This document shows, piece by piece, positions 1-8,018 of a stretch of 64,000 nucleotides of DNA (its first letter is position 1; every line of letters begins with the position of its first letter). The translations under genes and the position numbers were made by a program. This DNA comes from Candidatus Saccharimonadota bacterium (GTDB lineage Bacteria; Patescibacteriota; Saccharimonadia; Saccharimonadales; Saccharimonadaceae): positions 1 through 64,000 of the forward strand of contig WRLC01000003.1 of assembly GCA_009777795.1 (NCBI GenBank), in the 5' to 3' direction. The notes under the pieces are model-generated. The model made no database searches, was not told the origin of the DNA, and worked only from the letters and a program-made list of their open reading frames with translations.

Positions 1-842
1 GTGGAGTTGTCTCTGGCGTCTACTACTCTAGTTCTTTCGGTTGGGCAGGAATAGTTGCCGGGTGTACCATTAAGAGTAATTCGTTGCATATCAGCACCGA
101 TAGGAGCTGGAGTAGGTAGGGGTGTGGGTGCAACATCAACTGTCGTAGCAAGATAGGTAATAAAGGCCCCATAGTCGCCAGCAGGTGTAGTGAGGCCGGC
201 TTGAGCACCAAAGGTGATAGTGGTGGACATGGTGTCTTCTGGATTGTTAGCAGCGGAGATGATGGTAGGTACTGTAGGAACGGAAGTGAACTCGGTACCA
301 TGGTCTAGGTTAAAGCCCCATGCTGCAGTGTCGGGTAGGGTATTATCTACGATACGGCTAGCAAAGGTAAGACCATCTAATTGGGCTAGGTTGTAGGTCA
401 GGTTAGAGTCTGCTTGGCTAGTAATACTGCCACCTATAGGAGCAAAGCCTCCTGTAGAGTCGCCGGTGCCGTCGTAGAGGCCGGGTGTGTCGGCTCTTAG
501 GAGGTTAGCTTGGTCTGCTTGGATACTTAACGTATAGCCGTAGATGGAGTTAGTGGAGACTTGGACTGTATGGGTGCCTGTACTATAGCCACCTGTAGAT
601 ATATCAGTGCCAGTGAGGGTTAAGTCGATGGCTTGGTTATTGATGGCGGTGATAGTGATACTTTCGGAGACTGTGGCGTGGATGTTGGCTGAGGCTGTGT
701 CGGTATCGATTGAGTAGGTGGTGAGGGGGGATAGAGCGAAAACAAGGATAGCGACAAGAACAAGGGAGATTAGAAATTTAGGAAGATAGCGAAGCCGAGC
801 CTGAGAAAAGACCCCCCCCCCCGGCTTTAGATTGTGCGACAT
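1..842 (-). CDS. Secreted Fib_succ_major-type surface protein, 3' end beyond window (partial)
   Basis: Read by hand: MSHNLKPGGGVFSQARLRYLPKFLISLVLVAILVFALSPLTTYSIDTDTASANIHATVSES...GADMQRITLNGTPGNYSCPTERTRVVDARDN; the end matches the 51263-52771 protein (GADMQRITLNGTFGDYFCPTSRTRVVDARDN). Not in the supplied ORF track. Confidence 0.8.
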   Translation of the reverse strand, partial: MSHNLKPGGGVFSQARLRYLPKFLISLVLVAILVFALSPLTTYSIDTDTASANIHATVSESITITAINNQAIDLTLTGTDISTGGYSTGTHTVQVSTNSIYGYTLSIQADQANLLRADTPGLYDGTGDSTGGFAPIGGSITSQADSNLTYNLAQLDGLTFASRIVDNTLPDTAAWGFNLDHGTEFTSVPTVPTIISAANNPEDTMSTTITFGAQAGLTTPAGDYGAFITYLATTVDVAPTPLPTPAPIGADMQRITLNGTPGNYSCPTERTRVVDARDNS

Positions 843-844
843 TG
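807..844 (-). repeat. Poly-G element copy 1 (CAATGTCGCACAATctAAAGcCG11TCTTT)
   Basis: 35/38 identical by eye to plus-strand copy at 51039-51076; contains the putative ATG of the downstream surface protein. Confidence 0.85.
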
Positions 845-895
845 TTAGCTATATCGCGAAGCGCCCCTATCATGTTTGAGATACGTTGCATGCTT

Positions 896-1321
896 TTATT
901 TTAGCATAAGTGGGTTGGTGGTGCAAGAGGAATCGTAGTTTTGGATGGCGGAGGCGAGGGCTTCGGAGCCGAGGACGGAGCAATGGAACTTGCGGGGGGG
1001 GAGGCCGCCGAGGTAGTCGGCGATTTCTTCGGGGGTGATGGCGAGGGCGGCGGCGAGAGTGCGGCCTTTGACGAGCTCGGAGAGGGCGGAGGTGCTGGCG
1101 ATGGCGCTGGCGCAGCCGTAAGTTTTCCAGCGGATGTCTTGGATTTTGTTGTCTTTGATTTGGAGATAGACTATCATTTCGTCGCCGCAGATTTTGTTGC
1201 CGACGGTGCCTTTGACGTTGAAATCGAACTGGCTTTCGTCGCCCATGAGGAAGTTGCGGGGTTCGAGGAAGTGGTCTTTGACCGCGTCGCTGTAGGCCCA
1301 AGGGGTAGGAGGGGTGCTCAT
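896..1321 (-). CDS. nifU: NifU/IscU-like Fe-S cluster scaffold
   Basis: YSDAVKDHFLEPRNFL...CGDEM...YGCASAIASTSALSELVKGR; conserved Cys pattern of IscU/NifU N-domain. Confidence 0.88.
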   Translation of the reverse strand: MSTPPTPWAYSDAVKDHFLEPRNFLMGDESQFDFNVKGTVGNKICGDEMIVYLQIKDNKIQDIRWKTYGCASAIASTSALSELVKGRTLAAALAITPEEIADYLGGLPPRKFHCSVLGSEALASAIQNYDSSCTTNPLMLK

Positions 1322-2316
1322 GCGATGCCTCGGAGTTTGGTGATGACGGCGGGGAGGGCGGCCATAATGCGCCGGGCGGTATCGGCGGGAGCGTCCGGCG
1401 GAAAGCTGAAGCGGATGCTGGAGTGTGCAATCTCGGCGGCTTCGGCTGGCGACTTGTCTTGATGGAGGGCCATGATGACGTGGCTGGGCTTGCCGTCCGA
1501 GGTGGTGCAGGCGGAGCCGGTGGAGGTGGCGATGCCGTGGTGGTCGAGCATGAGCATGATGCTTTCGCCCTCGGCGCCGAGGAAGGAGACGTGGAGGGTG
1601 TTGGGGAGGGAGCTTTCTTGAGGGGTGTTGATGATGACGTCTGGGATCTCGGCGATGATGCGGGTGCGGAGCTGATCGCGGAGAGGTTTGACGTGCTGCT
1701 GGAATTGCTGGATGGTCTCGGGGGTGGCTTCGGCGGCTTCGCCAAAACTGACGATGGCGGCGGTGTTGGGCGTGCCGAGGGCGTGGGGTAGTTTATATTT
1801 GCCGCCGCGGACATAGAGGGCGGCGGCGCCCTTGCCAGCGCCAATTTTTTGGGCGGAGAGGGTGGCGAAGTCGAGGCCGAGTGTCCGGACATTGAGGGGG
1901 ATCTTGCCAAAGGCTTGAGAGAGGTCGGAGTGCTGGGCATGCTCTATATTGTATATTTCGCCGGTTTCGTGGTTGGCGAGCATGTGGGAGACAAGGGTGG
2001 GATTTTTGTCGTCGGTTTTGCTTATGCTCTGGATGATGCTGGGGTGCTCGAAGGGACTGGGGAGGAGATGGAAGTCTTGGGCGAGGAAGTAGTTGGCGAG
2101 GCTGGCGGAGGGGAAGAAGAAGATTTCATGAGGGTCGGCGCCGATGGCGGTGGCGACTTGGACGCGGGCGTGTTCGATGGCGGCGTGGGCCTGACGAGAT
2201 TCTTGGTGGAGGCCGTTTGGATTGCCGTGAGGGTCGAGAGCGCCAGCGTTGTAGTCGAGGTAGAGGCGCGAGTGTCCGGACATTGGGAACAGAGGTCCTG
2301 ACGAGTGTCCGGTCAT
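1318..2316 (-). CDS. nifS: Cysteine desulfurase (NifS/IscS family), condensed form
   Basis: YLDYNAG..., EHPSI, MLANHETGEI, LSAQKIGAGKGAAALYV (PLP Lys), STGSACTTSDGKPSHV (catalytic Cys). Confidence 0.88.
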   Translation of the reverse strand: MTGHSSGPLFPMSGHSRLYLDYNAGALDPHGNPNGLHQESRQAHAAIEHARVQVATAIGADPHEIFFFPSASLANYFLAQDFHLLPSPFEHPSIIQSISKTDDKNPTLVSHMLANHETGEIYNIEHAQHSDLSQAFGKIPLNVRTLGLDFATLSAQKIGAGKGAAALYVRGGKYKLPHALGTPNTAAIVSFGEAAEATPETIQQFQQHVKPLRDQLRTRIIAEIPDVIINTPQESSLPNTLHVSFLGAEGESIMLMLDHHGIATSTGSACTTSDGKPSHVIMALHQDKSPAEAAEIAHSSIRFSFPPDAPADTARRIMAALPAVITKLRGIA

Positions 2317-2819
2317 TCGACGCCTACAATCTCGCCGTTTTTGAGGTGGAGGAGGCGCTGGTTTTTACTGCCGCGGAACTTGAGGGTGAGGTCGCGCTGA
2401 GCTAAAATAAACGGGCCTTCAATGAGGGCGTCGAGTTCTTGGGCGAGCTGCCACATGGCGGGGGTAGCGTTGTCGCGGCCGTTTTTGATGTCATCGAGGA
2501 GGAAGCCGGTGAAAGCCCAGACGGTCCAGCCCATCTCTTGTTTGGCGAAACGGACGAGTTCGAGGGCGGCCTCGGCCTGCCACATCGGTTCGCCGCCACT
2601 TAGGGTGAGGCCGGTTTGGCCGCGGAAGGTGCGGAGTTTGGATTTGATGTAGTCGGTGTCGACCTCAACGCCGCCGTAGCGATCCCAAGATTCGGGGTTA
2701 TGGCAGCCGAGGCAGTGGCGGCTACAGCCCTGAAACCAGACGACAGCGCGAAGGCCGTCGCCGTCGACGATGCTATCGCGGACGACAGGGCCGGCCATGC
2801 GAACCTTGTGATTGGCCAC
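2313..2819 (-). CDS. nrdG: Anaerobic ribonucleotide reductase activating protein (radical SAM)
   Basis: GCSRHCLGCHNPESWD radical-SAM motif, TLSGGEPMWQ. Confidence 0.93.
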   Translation of the reverse strand: MANHKVRMAGPVVRDSIVDGDGLRAVVWFQGCSRHCLGCHNPESWDRYGGVEVDTDYIKSKLRTFRGQTGLTLSGGEPMWQAEAALELVRFAKQEMGWTVWAFTGFLLDDIKNGRDNATPAMWQLAQELDALIEGPFILAQRDLTLKFRGSKNQRLLHLKNGEIVGVE

Positions 2820-2820
2820 T

Positions 2821-5136
2821 CTAGACCTTTCCGGTCATTTTGGCTTGGGATTTTTTGGCGATTTCTTGCTTGGCTTTGACGGAGTGTTTGACGCGGGCTT
2901 TTTCTTCGGACTTTTTGGCGTCGTTCCAGCGTTCGAGGGAGCCGGCCAAGTAGCCGGTGATGCGGCGGAGTCGTTCGAAGCCGACGCCGTCCTCCCACTC
3001 TTTGCGATTACAGGATGGGCAGATGTCGCCCGGGATGACACCGGAGAAGCCGCAGACTGGGTCGCGATCGACAGGGTGGTTGATGGAGCCGTAGCCGATG
3101 CCGACGTCTTTCATGTAGCGAATGATAGTTTCGAAGGCGTCGAGGTTGTGGCTGGCGTCGCCGTCAAGTTCGATGTAGGTGATGTGCCCGGCGTTGCAGA
3201 GGGCGTGGTAAGGGGCCTCGATGTCGATTTTGTCGAAGGCGGCGATGTCGTGATAGACGGGGACGTGGTAGGAGTTGGTGTAGAATTCGCGGTCGGTGAC
3301 GCCGGGGATTTCGCCAAATTCTTTGCGGTCGATGGCGGTGAAGCGCCCGGCGATGCCTTCGGCTGGGGTGGCGAGGAGGGTGAAGTTGAGGTTGTGTTTT
3401 TTGGCGAGAGCGTCGATGCGGTCGCGCATGTGGCCGACAATCTCGATGCCGATTTCTTGGATTTCTTTGTTTTCACCGTGATGGTAGCCTTCCATGGCAA
3501 CGAGGGCTTCGGCGAGGCCGATGAAGCCCATGCTTAGCGTACCGTGTTTGATGACGTCGCGGAGCTTGTCGTTGGGCCCGAGTTTGTCAGAGCCAAACCA
3601 GTTGCCTTGGCCCATCATGAAAGGGAAGTTTTTGACAGTTTGGTTGGCTTGGAAGTCGAAGCGTTCGAGCATGACGCCGGTGGCGAGGTCGATGGCGTGA
3701 TCGAGGTCTTTATAGAATTTATCCCAGTCGGCTTCTTTGCGAATACCAGTAGAAATGCCGTTTTTGAGGGCGAGACGAGGAAGGTTGACGGTGCAGAAAG
3801 AGAGGTTGCCGCGGCCGCAGACTTTGCCGTGTGATTCGGGGAAGATGCTGGCGTAAACGCGGGTGCGGCAGCCCATGTAGGTGACTTCGGAATCGTAGTT
3901 GCCGGGCTTGTAGTCTTTGATGTTAAAGGGGGCGTCGAGAAAGGCGAAGTTGGGGAAGAGGCGCTTGGCAGAGACTTCCATGGCGCGGCGGAAGAGGTCG
4001 TAGTTAGGGTCTTTGGGGTTGTAGTTGACGCCTTCTTTGACTTTGAAGACGGAAATCGGGAAGATTGGGGTCTCACCCTTGCCGAGGCCGTTCATAGTAG
4101 CCTCGAGGAACATTTTGGAAACGAGGCGGCCGGCTTCAGAGGTGTCGGTGCCGAAGTTGATGGATGTGAAGGGAACCTGAGCGCCGGCGCGGCTGTGCAT
4201 GGTGTTGAGGTTATGGATGAAGCCCTCCATGGCCTGCATGGTTTGGTGGTCGGTGTCGTAGATAGCTTCGGTGAAGATTTCGGCGGGGATGCCTTTTAGC
4301 TGCTTATTGTATTCAAGTTTGTCGAGGGCTTTTTCGTCAAGTTTGATGTTTTTGCCAGTGAAGTTGTTATATTTAATGAGGTTGTGCTTGACACTTTTGC
4401 GATAAGTTTTATTGACGCCCTGGGCCATGGCGTAGTCGAAGTTAGGGATGGATTGGCCGCCGTGTTGCTCGTTCTGGTTGGCTTGGAGTAGGATGGCGGC
4501 AAGAGCGGCGTAGGAACCGATGGAGTTTGGCGTGCGGAGGTGGCCGTGGCCGGTGTTGAAGCCGTCTTTGAACATTTTAATTGGGTCGGTTTGGCAGCAG
4601 GTGGTGGTGCCGGTGGCCCAAAAGTCCATGTCGTGGATGTGGATGTCGCCGTTGTCGTGGGCGCGGGCGAATTCGGGCTTCATGAGGAACATTTTGGCGA
4701 ATTCTTTGGAGCCCTCGGCGCCGAACTGGAGCATTTTGCCCATGGCGGAGTCGCCGTCGACGTTGGCGTTGCCGCGTTTGACGTCGCTGTCTTCGGTGGC
4801 CTTGGCAATGGCGATGGTTTTGTAGGTCTGCATGAGCTTGGTCTTGGCGTTTCGGACGTAGTTGCGCTCCTGGCGGAAAGTGATGTATTCTTTGGCAGTC
4901 TTTTTGAACTTGCTTTCGAGGAGGACTTCCTCGACTAGGTCTTGGAGCTGCTCGACGCTAGGGATTTTCTCGGTGATGGTGGATTTGGCTTTTTCGAGTA
5001 CTTTGGCGCCGAGTTCTTCGGCCTTTTTAAGGTCGAATTCCTCGGTGACAGCGGCGGCTTTGGCAATGGCACCGACAACTTTATCTGGGTTGAATTTGAC
5101 GACCTTGCCGTCGCGTTTTCTAATTGATTTAAACAT
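2821..5136 (-). CDS. nrdD: Anaerobic ribonucleoside-triphosphate reductase
   Basis: N-terminal ATP-cone (IRKRDGKVVKFNPDKV), C-terminal CGFSGVIPGDICPSC Zn site, adjacent nrdG; strong SD GGAGG. Confidence 0.95.
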   Translation of the reverse strand: MFKSIRKRDGKVVKFNPDKVVGAIAKAAAVTEEFDLKKAEELGAKVLEKAKSTITEKIPSVEQLQDLVEEVLLESKFKKTAKEYITFRQERNYVRNAKTKLMQTYKTIAIAKATEDSDVKRGNANVDGDSAMGKMLQFGAEGSKEFAKMFLMKPEFARAHDNGDIHIHDMDFWATGTTTCCQTDPIKMFKDGFNTGHGHLRTPNSIGSYAALAAILLQANQNEQHGGQSIPNFDYAMAQGVNKTYRKSVKHNLIKYNNFTGKNIKLDEKALDKLEYNKQLKGIPAEIFTEAIYDTDHQTMQAMEGFIHNLNTMHSRAGAQVPFTSINFGTDTSEAGRLVSKMFLEATMNGLGKGETPIFPISVFKVKEGVNYNPKDPNYDLFRRAMEVSAKRLFPNFAFLDAPFNIKDYKPGNYDSEVTYMGCRTRVYASIFPESHGKVCGRGNLSFCTVNLPRLALKNGISTGIRKEADWDKFYKDLDHAIDLATGVMLERFDFQANQTVKNFPFMMGQGNWFGSDKLGPNDKLRDVIKHGTLSMGFIGLAEALVAMEGYHHGENKEIQEIGIEIVGHMRDRIDALAKKHNLNFTLLATPAEGIAGRFTAIDRKEFGEIPGVTDREFYTNSYHVPVYHDIAAFDKIDIEAPYHALCNAGHITYIELDGDASHNLDAFETIIRYMKDVGIGYGSINHPVDRDPVCGFSGVIPGDICPSCNRKEWEDGVGFERLRRITGYLAGSLERWNDAKKSEEKARVKHSVKAKQEIAKKSQAKMTGKV

Positions 5137-5175
5137 AATACCTCCTTTTGCTTATGTTTTTTGTTTTATAATCTG

Positions 5176-5253
5176 GCCCTAGATGTAGTGTGGTTATGCT
5201 AAAAACGCTAAATCTAGTGTCGTATACCTATTATATGGCGCTATATGTGGGTT
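5176..5253 (-). promoter_or_regulatory. Putative NrdR box array upstream of nrdD
   Basis: 16-mers gccCTAgATgTAGTGT (5176-5191) and acgCTAaATcTAGTGT (5205-5220) resemble the NrdR consensus acaCtAtATaTaGtgt; weaker third at 5238-5253. Confidence 0.55.
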
Positions 5254-5293
5254 GTCAATAGAATTTTGGGCTTGACATTCATTTTGTTTGTGC

Positions 5294-6202
5294 TTAGGAG
5301 CTCTCATCGCTATGGAAACGCTCGTGGACTTCCTTGAGGTGGGGATCGGTGAGGTGGGTGTAGACTTGGGTGGTGGCGATGTTGGAGTGGCCGAGCAAGC
5401 CTTGGACAGAGCGGATATCGGCGCCATTCATGAGGAGGTCGGTGGCGAAGCTATGGCGTAGGGAGTGAGGGGTGATTTTTTTGGTGAGGCCGGCGAGCTT
5501 GGCATATTTTTCAATCAGGCGCTGGACGGAGCGAGAGGTGAGACGCTGATCGTCGCTATCGCCTTTGTTGGAGCTGAGATTGACAAAGAGGGCGGGAGAG
5601 TCGTCAGTGCGCGAGGCGAGGTAGAGGGAGAGGGCTTCGGCGGCGACGTTGGAGATAAAAACGGGGCGGTCTTTCTGGCCCTTGCCGCGAACGATAAACT
5701 CGCGTTTGTCGAGGTTGATTTGATCGCGATTGAGGCTGGTTAGCTCGGAAACGCGAAGCCCGGCGGAAAAGAGCAGGGCGATAAGGGCGGTGTCGCGCTC
5801 GGCAGTTTTGCTAGCGGGAGGGACGGCGGCGAGGAGCTGCTCGATTTCGTCGACGTGGAGGAAAGAGACTTGGGGTCTGGCGACTTTGGGCAGGTCAATG
5901 TGGGCTGAGTCGAGGCTTTTGATTTCGCGGCGGGCGAGGTACTTGAGGAAAACGCGCAGGGCTATGAGATGATAGCTTTGGGTGCGAGGGGAGAGGGTGC
6001 GCCTTTGTTCGTCGCGGTAGCGGTTGAGCCAGAGGCGGTATTTGCGGGCGGTTTCGAGCGTGATGTCGCCGACTCGCATGTTATCAGAGAACTCGATGAA
6101 GCGGGCGAGGTAGAGGCGGTAGTTCTCGGCAGTTTTAACGCTGCGGCCGCGTTCGATTTCTAAGAACTCGACGAAATCGTTGGTTAGGTCGCTTAGATAC
6201 AT
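5294..6202 (-). CDS. xerC: Tyrosine recombinase XerC/XerD family
   Basis: Core-binding N-domain plus HSLRHSFATDLLMNGADIRSVQGLLGHSNIATTQVYTH (R-H-R-H-Y); start taken at MYLSDLTNDF. Confidence 0.92.
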   Translation of the reverse strand: MYLSDLTNDFVEFLEIERGRSVKTAENYRLYLARFIEFSDNMRVGDITLETARKYRLWLNRYRDEQRRTLSPRTQSYHLIALRVFLKYLARREIKSLDSAHIDLPKVARPQVSFLHVDEIEQLLAAVPPASKTAERDTALIALLFSAGLRVSELTSLNRDQINLDKREFIVRGKGQKDRPVFISNVAAEALSLYLASRTDDSPALFVNLSSNKGDSDDQRLTSRSVQRLIEKYAKLAGLTKKITPHSLRHSFATDLLMNGADIRSVQGLLGHSNIATTQVYTHLTDPHLKEVHERFHSDESS

Positions 6203-6257
6203 GTGTATATTATAGCAGAGGGTTGACTTAAGTGCGAAATTGTACTTCAATTATATT

Positions 6258-7880
6258 ATGACAGATGATGTTATAGGGAATAAGACGCCGGGCTGGCTGG
6301 ATAGCTTGCTGAAGAACACCGAAAATCGAGATCTTGAGTTCAAGGAGGCGAAGTCGAATTTCGGGGCGGCGGATTTGAATGAGTATTGCATGGGGCTTGC
6401 GAATGATAGCGGTGGGTATTTGTTGCTGGGGGTTGACGACAGAGGAAAGATTGTGGGGACGAGCTGCTACCAGAAACGAGTGCATGAAAAGCCCCACCAG
6501 CTGCAGCAAGAGCTGGGGATCGACGTGCAGGCATATGAGGTTAACCATCCGGATGGGCGGGTGGTGGTGTTTGAAATACCGAAGCACTTCCCGGGGCGGC
6601 CAGTGGTTTATAAAGGTCGATATAAGATTCGAGTGGGGTCTTCGTTGCCGGACATGACGGCCGATCAGCTGAGGAAGATTTTTGACGAGTTGGAGCCGGA
6701 TTATTCGGCGGAGGTTTGCAAAGGGGCGAGTGTGGCGGATTTGGACCAGCAGGCGATTGATAAGCTGCGCTCGATGTGGGCGAAAAAGGCGGGGCGTCCG
6801 GATTATCTGAAGAAGAGTGATGAGCAGGTGTTAAAAGATTTGCGACTGGTTGAGGGTAAGAAAATAACGATTGCGGCAATGATTTTGCTAGGCAAGCCGG
6901 AAGCGGTTGTGAAGTACATGCCGAATTCGGAGGTGATATTTGAGTGGCGGCAAAATCCGGCACAAGTTAAGTACGACTATCGAAACGTGTGGCGGCAGGC
7001 GTTAGTTTTGGCACTGGATGAACTATGGCAGACATTGGACGCGCGCAATACGGTGTTTAGCTTCCAACAAGGTTTTGTCCAAAGAGATGTTTGGGCATTT
7101 AATGAGAAAGTAGCGCGTGAGGCATTTGTTAATGCGGTAGTGCACCGTGATTATAAGATTGTGTCGCGTTCGGTGCGGATTGGGGCGACACCTGAGGTGC
7201 TGGCGGTCGAGAGTCCGGGCGGGCTGATGCATGGGGTAACAGTGGAGAATATTTTTGACAAGTCGTTATGGCGGAATCGTTTACTGGCGGATACTTTGCA
7301 GCAGATTGGTTGGATGGAGAAGTCGGGGCAAGGAATTGATGATATATTTAAGATTTCGATTAGGGAGGGCAAGAGCAAGCCGATATTGAAAACGGATGGA
7401 TATACAGTTGATCTGGCGATACCGGCGCGGGTGGTGGACGAACAGTTTATCCGATTCTTGGAGCTGGCGACGCAAAATAGCGGTGATTTGCTGTCATTAG
7501 AGGAACTGTTGGAGCTGGAAAGGGTGCGGGCTGAGGGTAAAGTCGGGAGCGTATTGTATAAGGAGCTGCTGCTGAAGAAGGGATTGATTGAATCCGTAGG
7601 ATATGGCAGGGGGACACAGTACTTGCTGGCGAAGTCGTACTATAAAGCGGTCGGTCGGATGGGTGAGTATACAAGAATAAGGGGCTTGGACAATGCAAGC
7701 AGGCGAGGGCTGATACAAAAACACCTAGAAGAAAACGGGAAGATCACGCAAGATGAGCTTGGGCAGATGTTCCCAGAGCTTGGATATTATCAGAAATATA
7801 ATTTGATGCGAGGCTTGGTGCAAGACGGTAAGGCAAAGCGGGTGGGTGGAAACCGACGAGACGGATACTGGGAGGCGTGA
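6258..7880 (+). CDS. AlbA_2/Schlafen-type putative DNA-binding ATPase (RecG-related family annotation)
   Basis: ENRDLEFKEAKSNFG...LANDSGGYLLLGVDDRGKIVG; winged-helix-like C-terminus. Confidence 0.8.
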   Translation: MTDDVIGNKTPGWLDSLLKNTENRDLEFKEAKSNFGAADLNEYCMGLANDSGGYLLLGVDDRGKIVGTSCYQKRVHEKPHQLQQELGIDVQAYEVNHPDGRVVVFEIPKHFPGRPVVYKGRYKIRVGSSLPDMTADQLRKIFDELEPDYSAEVCKGASVADLDQQAIDKLRSMWAKKAGRPDYLKKSDEQVLKDLRLVEGKKITIAAMILLGKPEAVVKYMPNSEVIFEWRQNPAQVKYDYRNVWRQALVLALDELWQTLDARNTVFSFQQGFVQRDVWAFNEKVAREAFVNAVVHRDYKIVSRSVRIGATPEVLAVESPGGLMHGVTVENIFDKSLWRNRLLADTLQQIGWMEKSGQGIDDIFKISIREGKSKPILKTDGYTVDLAIPARVVDEQFIRFLELATQNSGDLLSLEELLELERVRAEGKVGSVLYKELLLKKGLIESVGYGRGTQYLLAKSYYKAVGRMGEYTRIRGLDNASRRGLIQKHLEENGKITQDELGQMFPELGYYQKYNLMRGLVQDGKAKRVGGNRRDGYWEA

Positions 7881-8018
7881 AGTTGGGGCTTGGCCTAATG
7901 CAGACTTTTTATGGATTTTTGCAGACTTCTTAGGAGCTTTTTGTGGGTTGACCCCTGTTGGTGAAAGCGGTCTAATACAGGGTTTTTACAGGTTTTGCAA
8001 GGTTTTGGGTGCTGAGAA

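Noticed and set aside
993-1001. 8-nt G run in nifU as another contingency tract
   Set aside because: It is ordinary coding sequence (GGLPPRKF) within a conserved protein, shorter than the 11-nt tracts, with no conserved flanks
941-1462. Long plus-strand ORFs antisense to nifS/nifU and similar shadow ORFs elsewhere
   Set aside because: Low-complexity G/D/E-rich translations opposite well-supported genes; product of strand-biased GC composition
5294-7880. Integrated mobile element (XerC + AlbA_2 gene)
   Set aside because: No flanking att repeats or cargo seen; the recombinase resembles chromosomal XerC/D
7881-8018. Possible repeat array or regulatory RNA between the AlbA_2 gene and the giant protein
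   Set aside because: Only short direct repeats (TGCAGACTT twice, GGTTTT-type words); not enough structure to call
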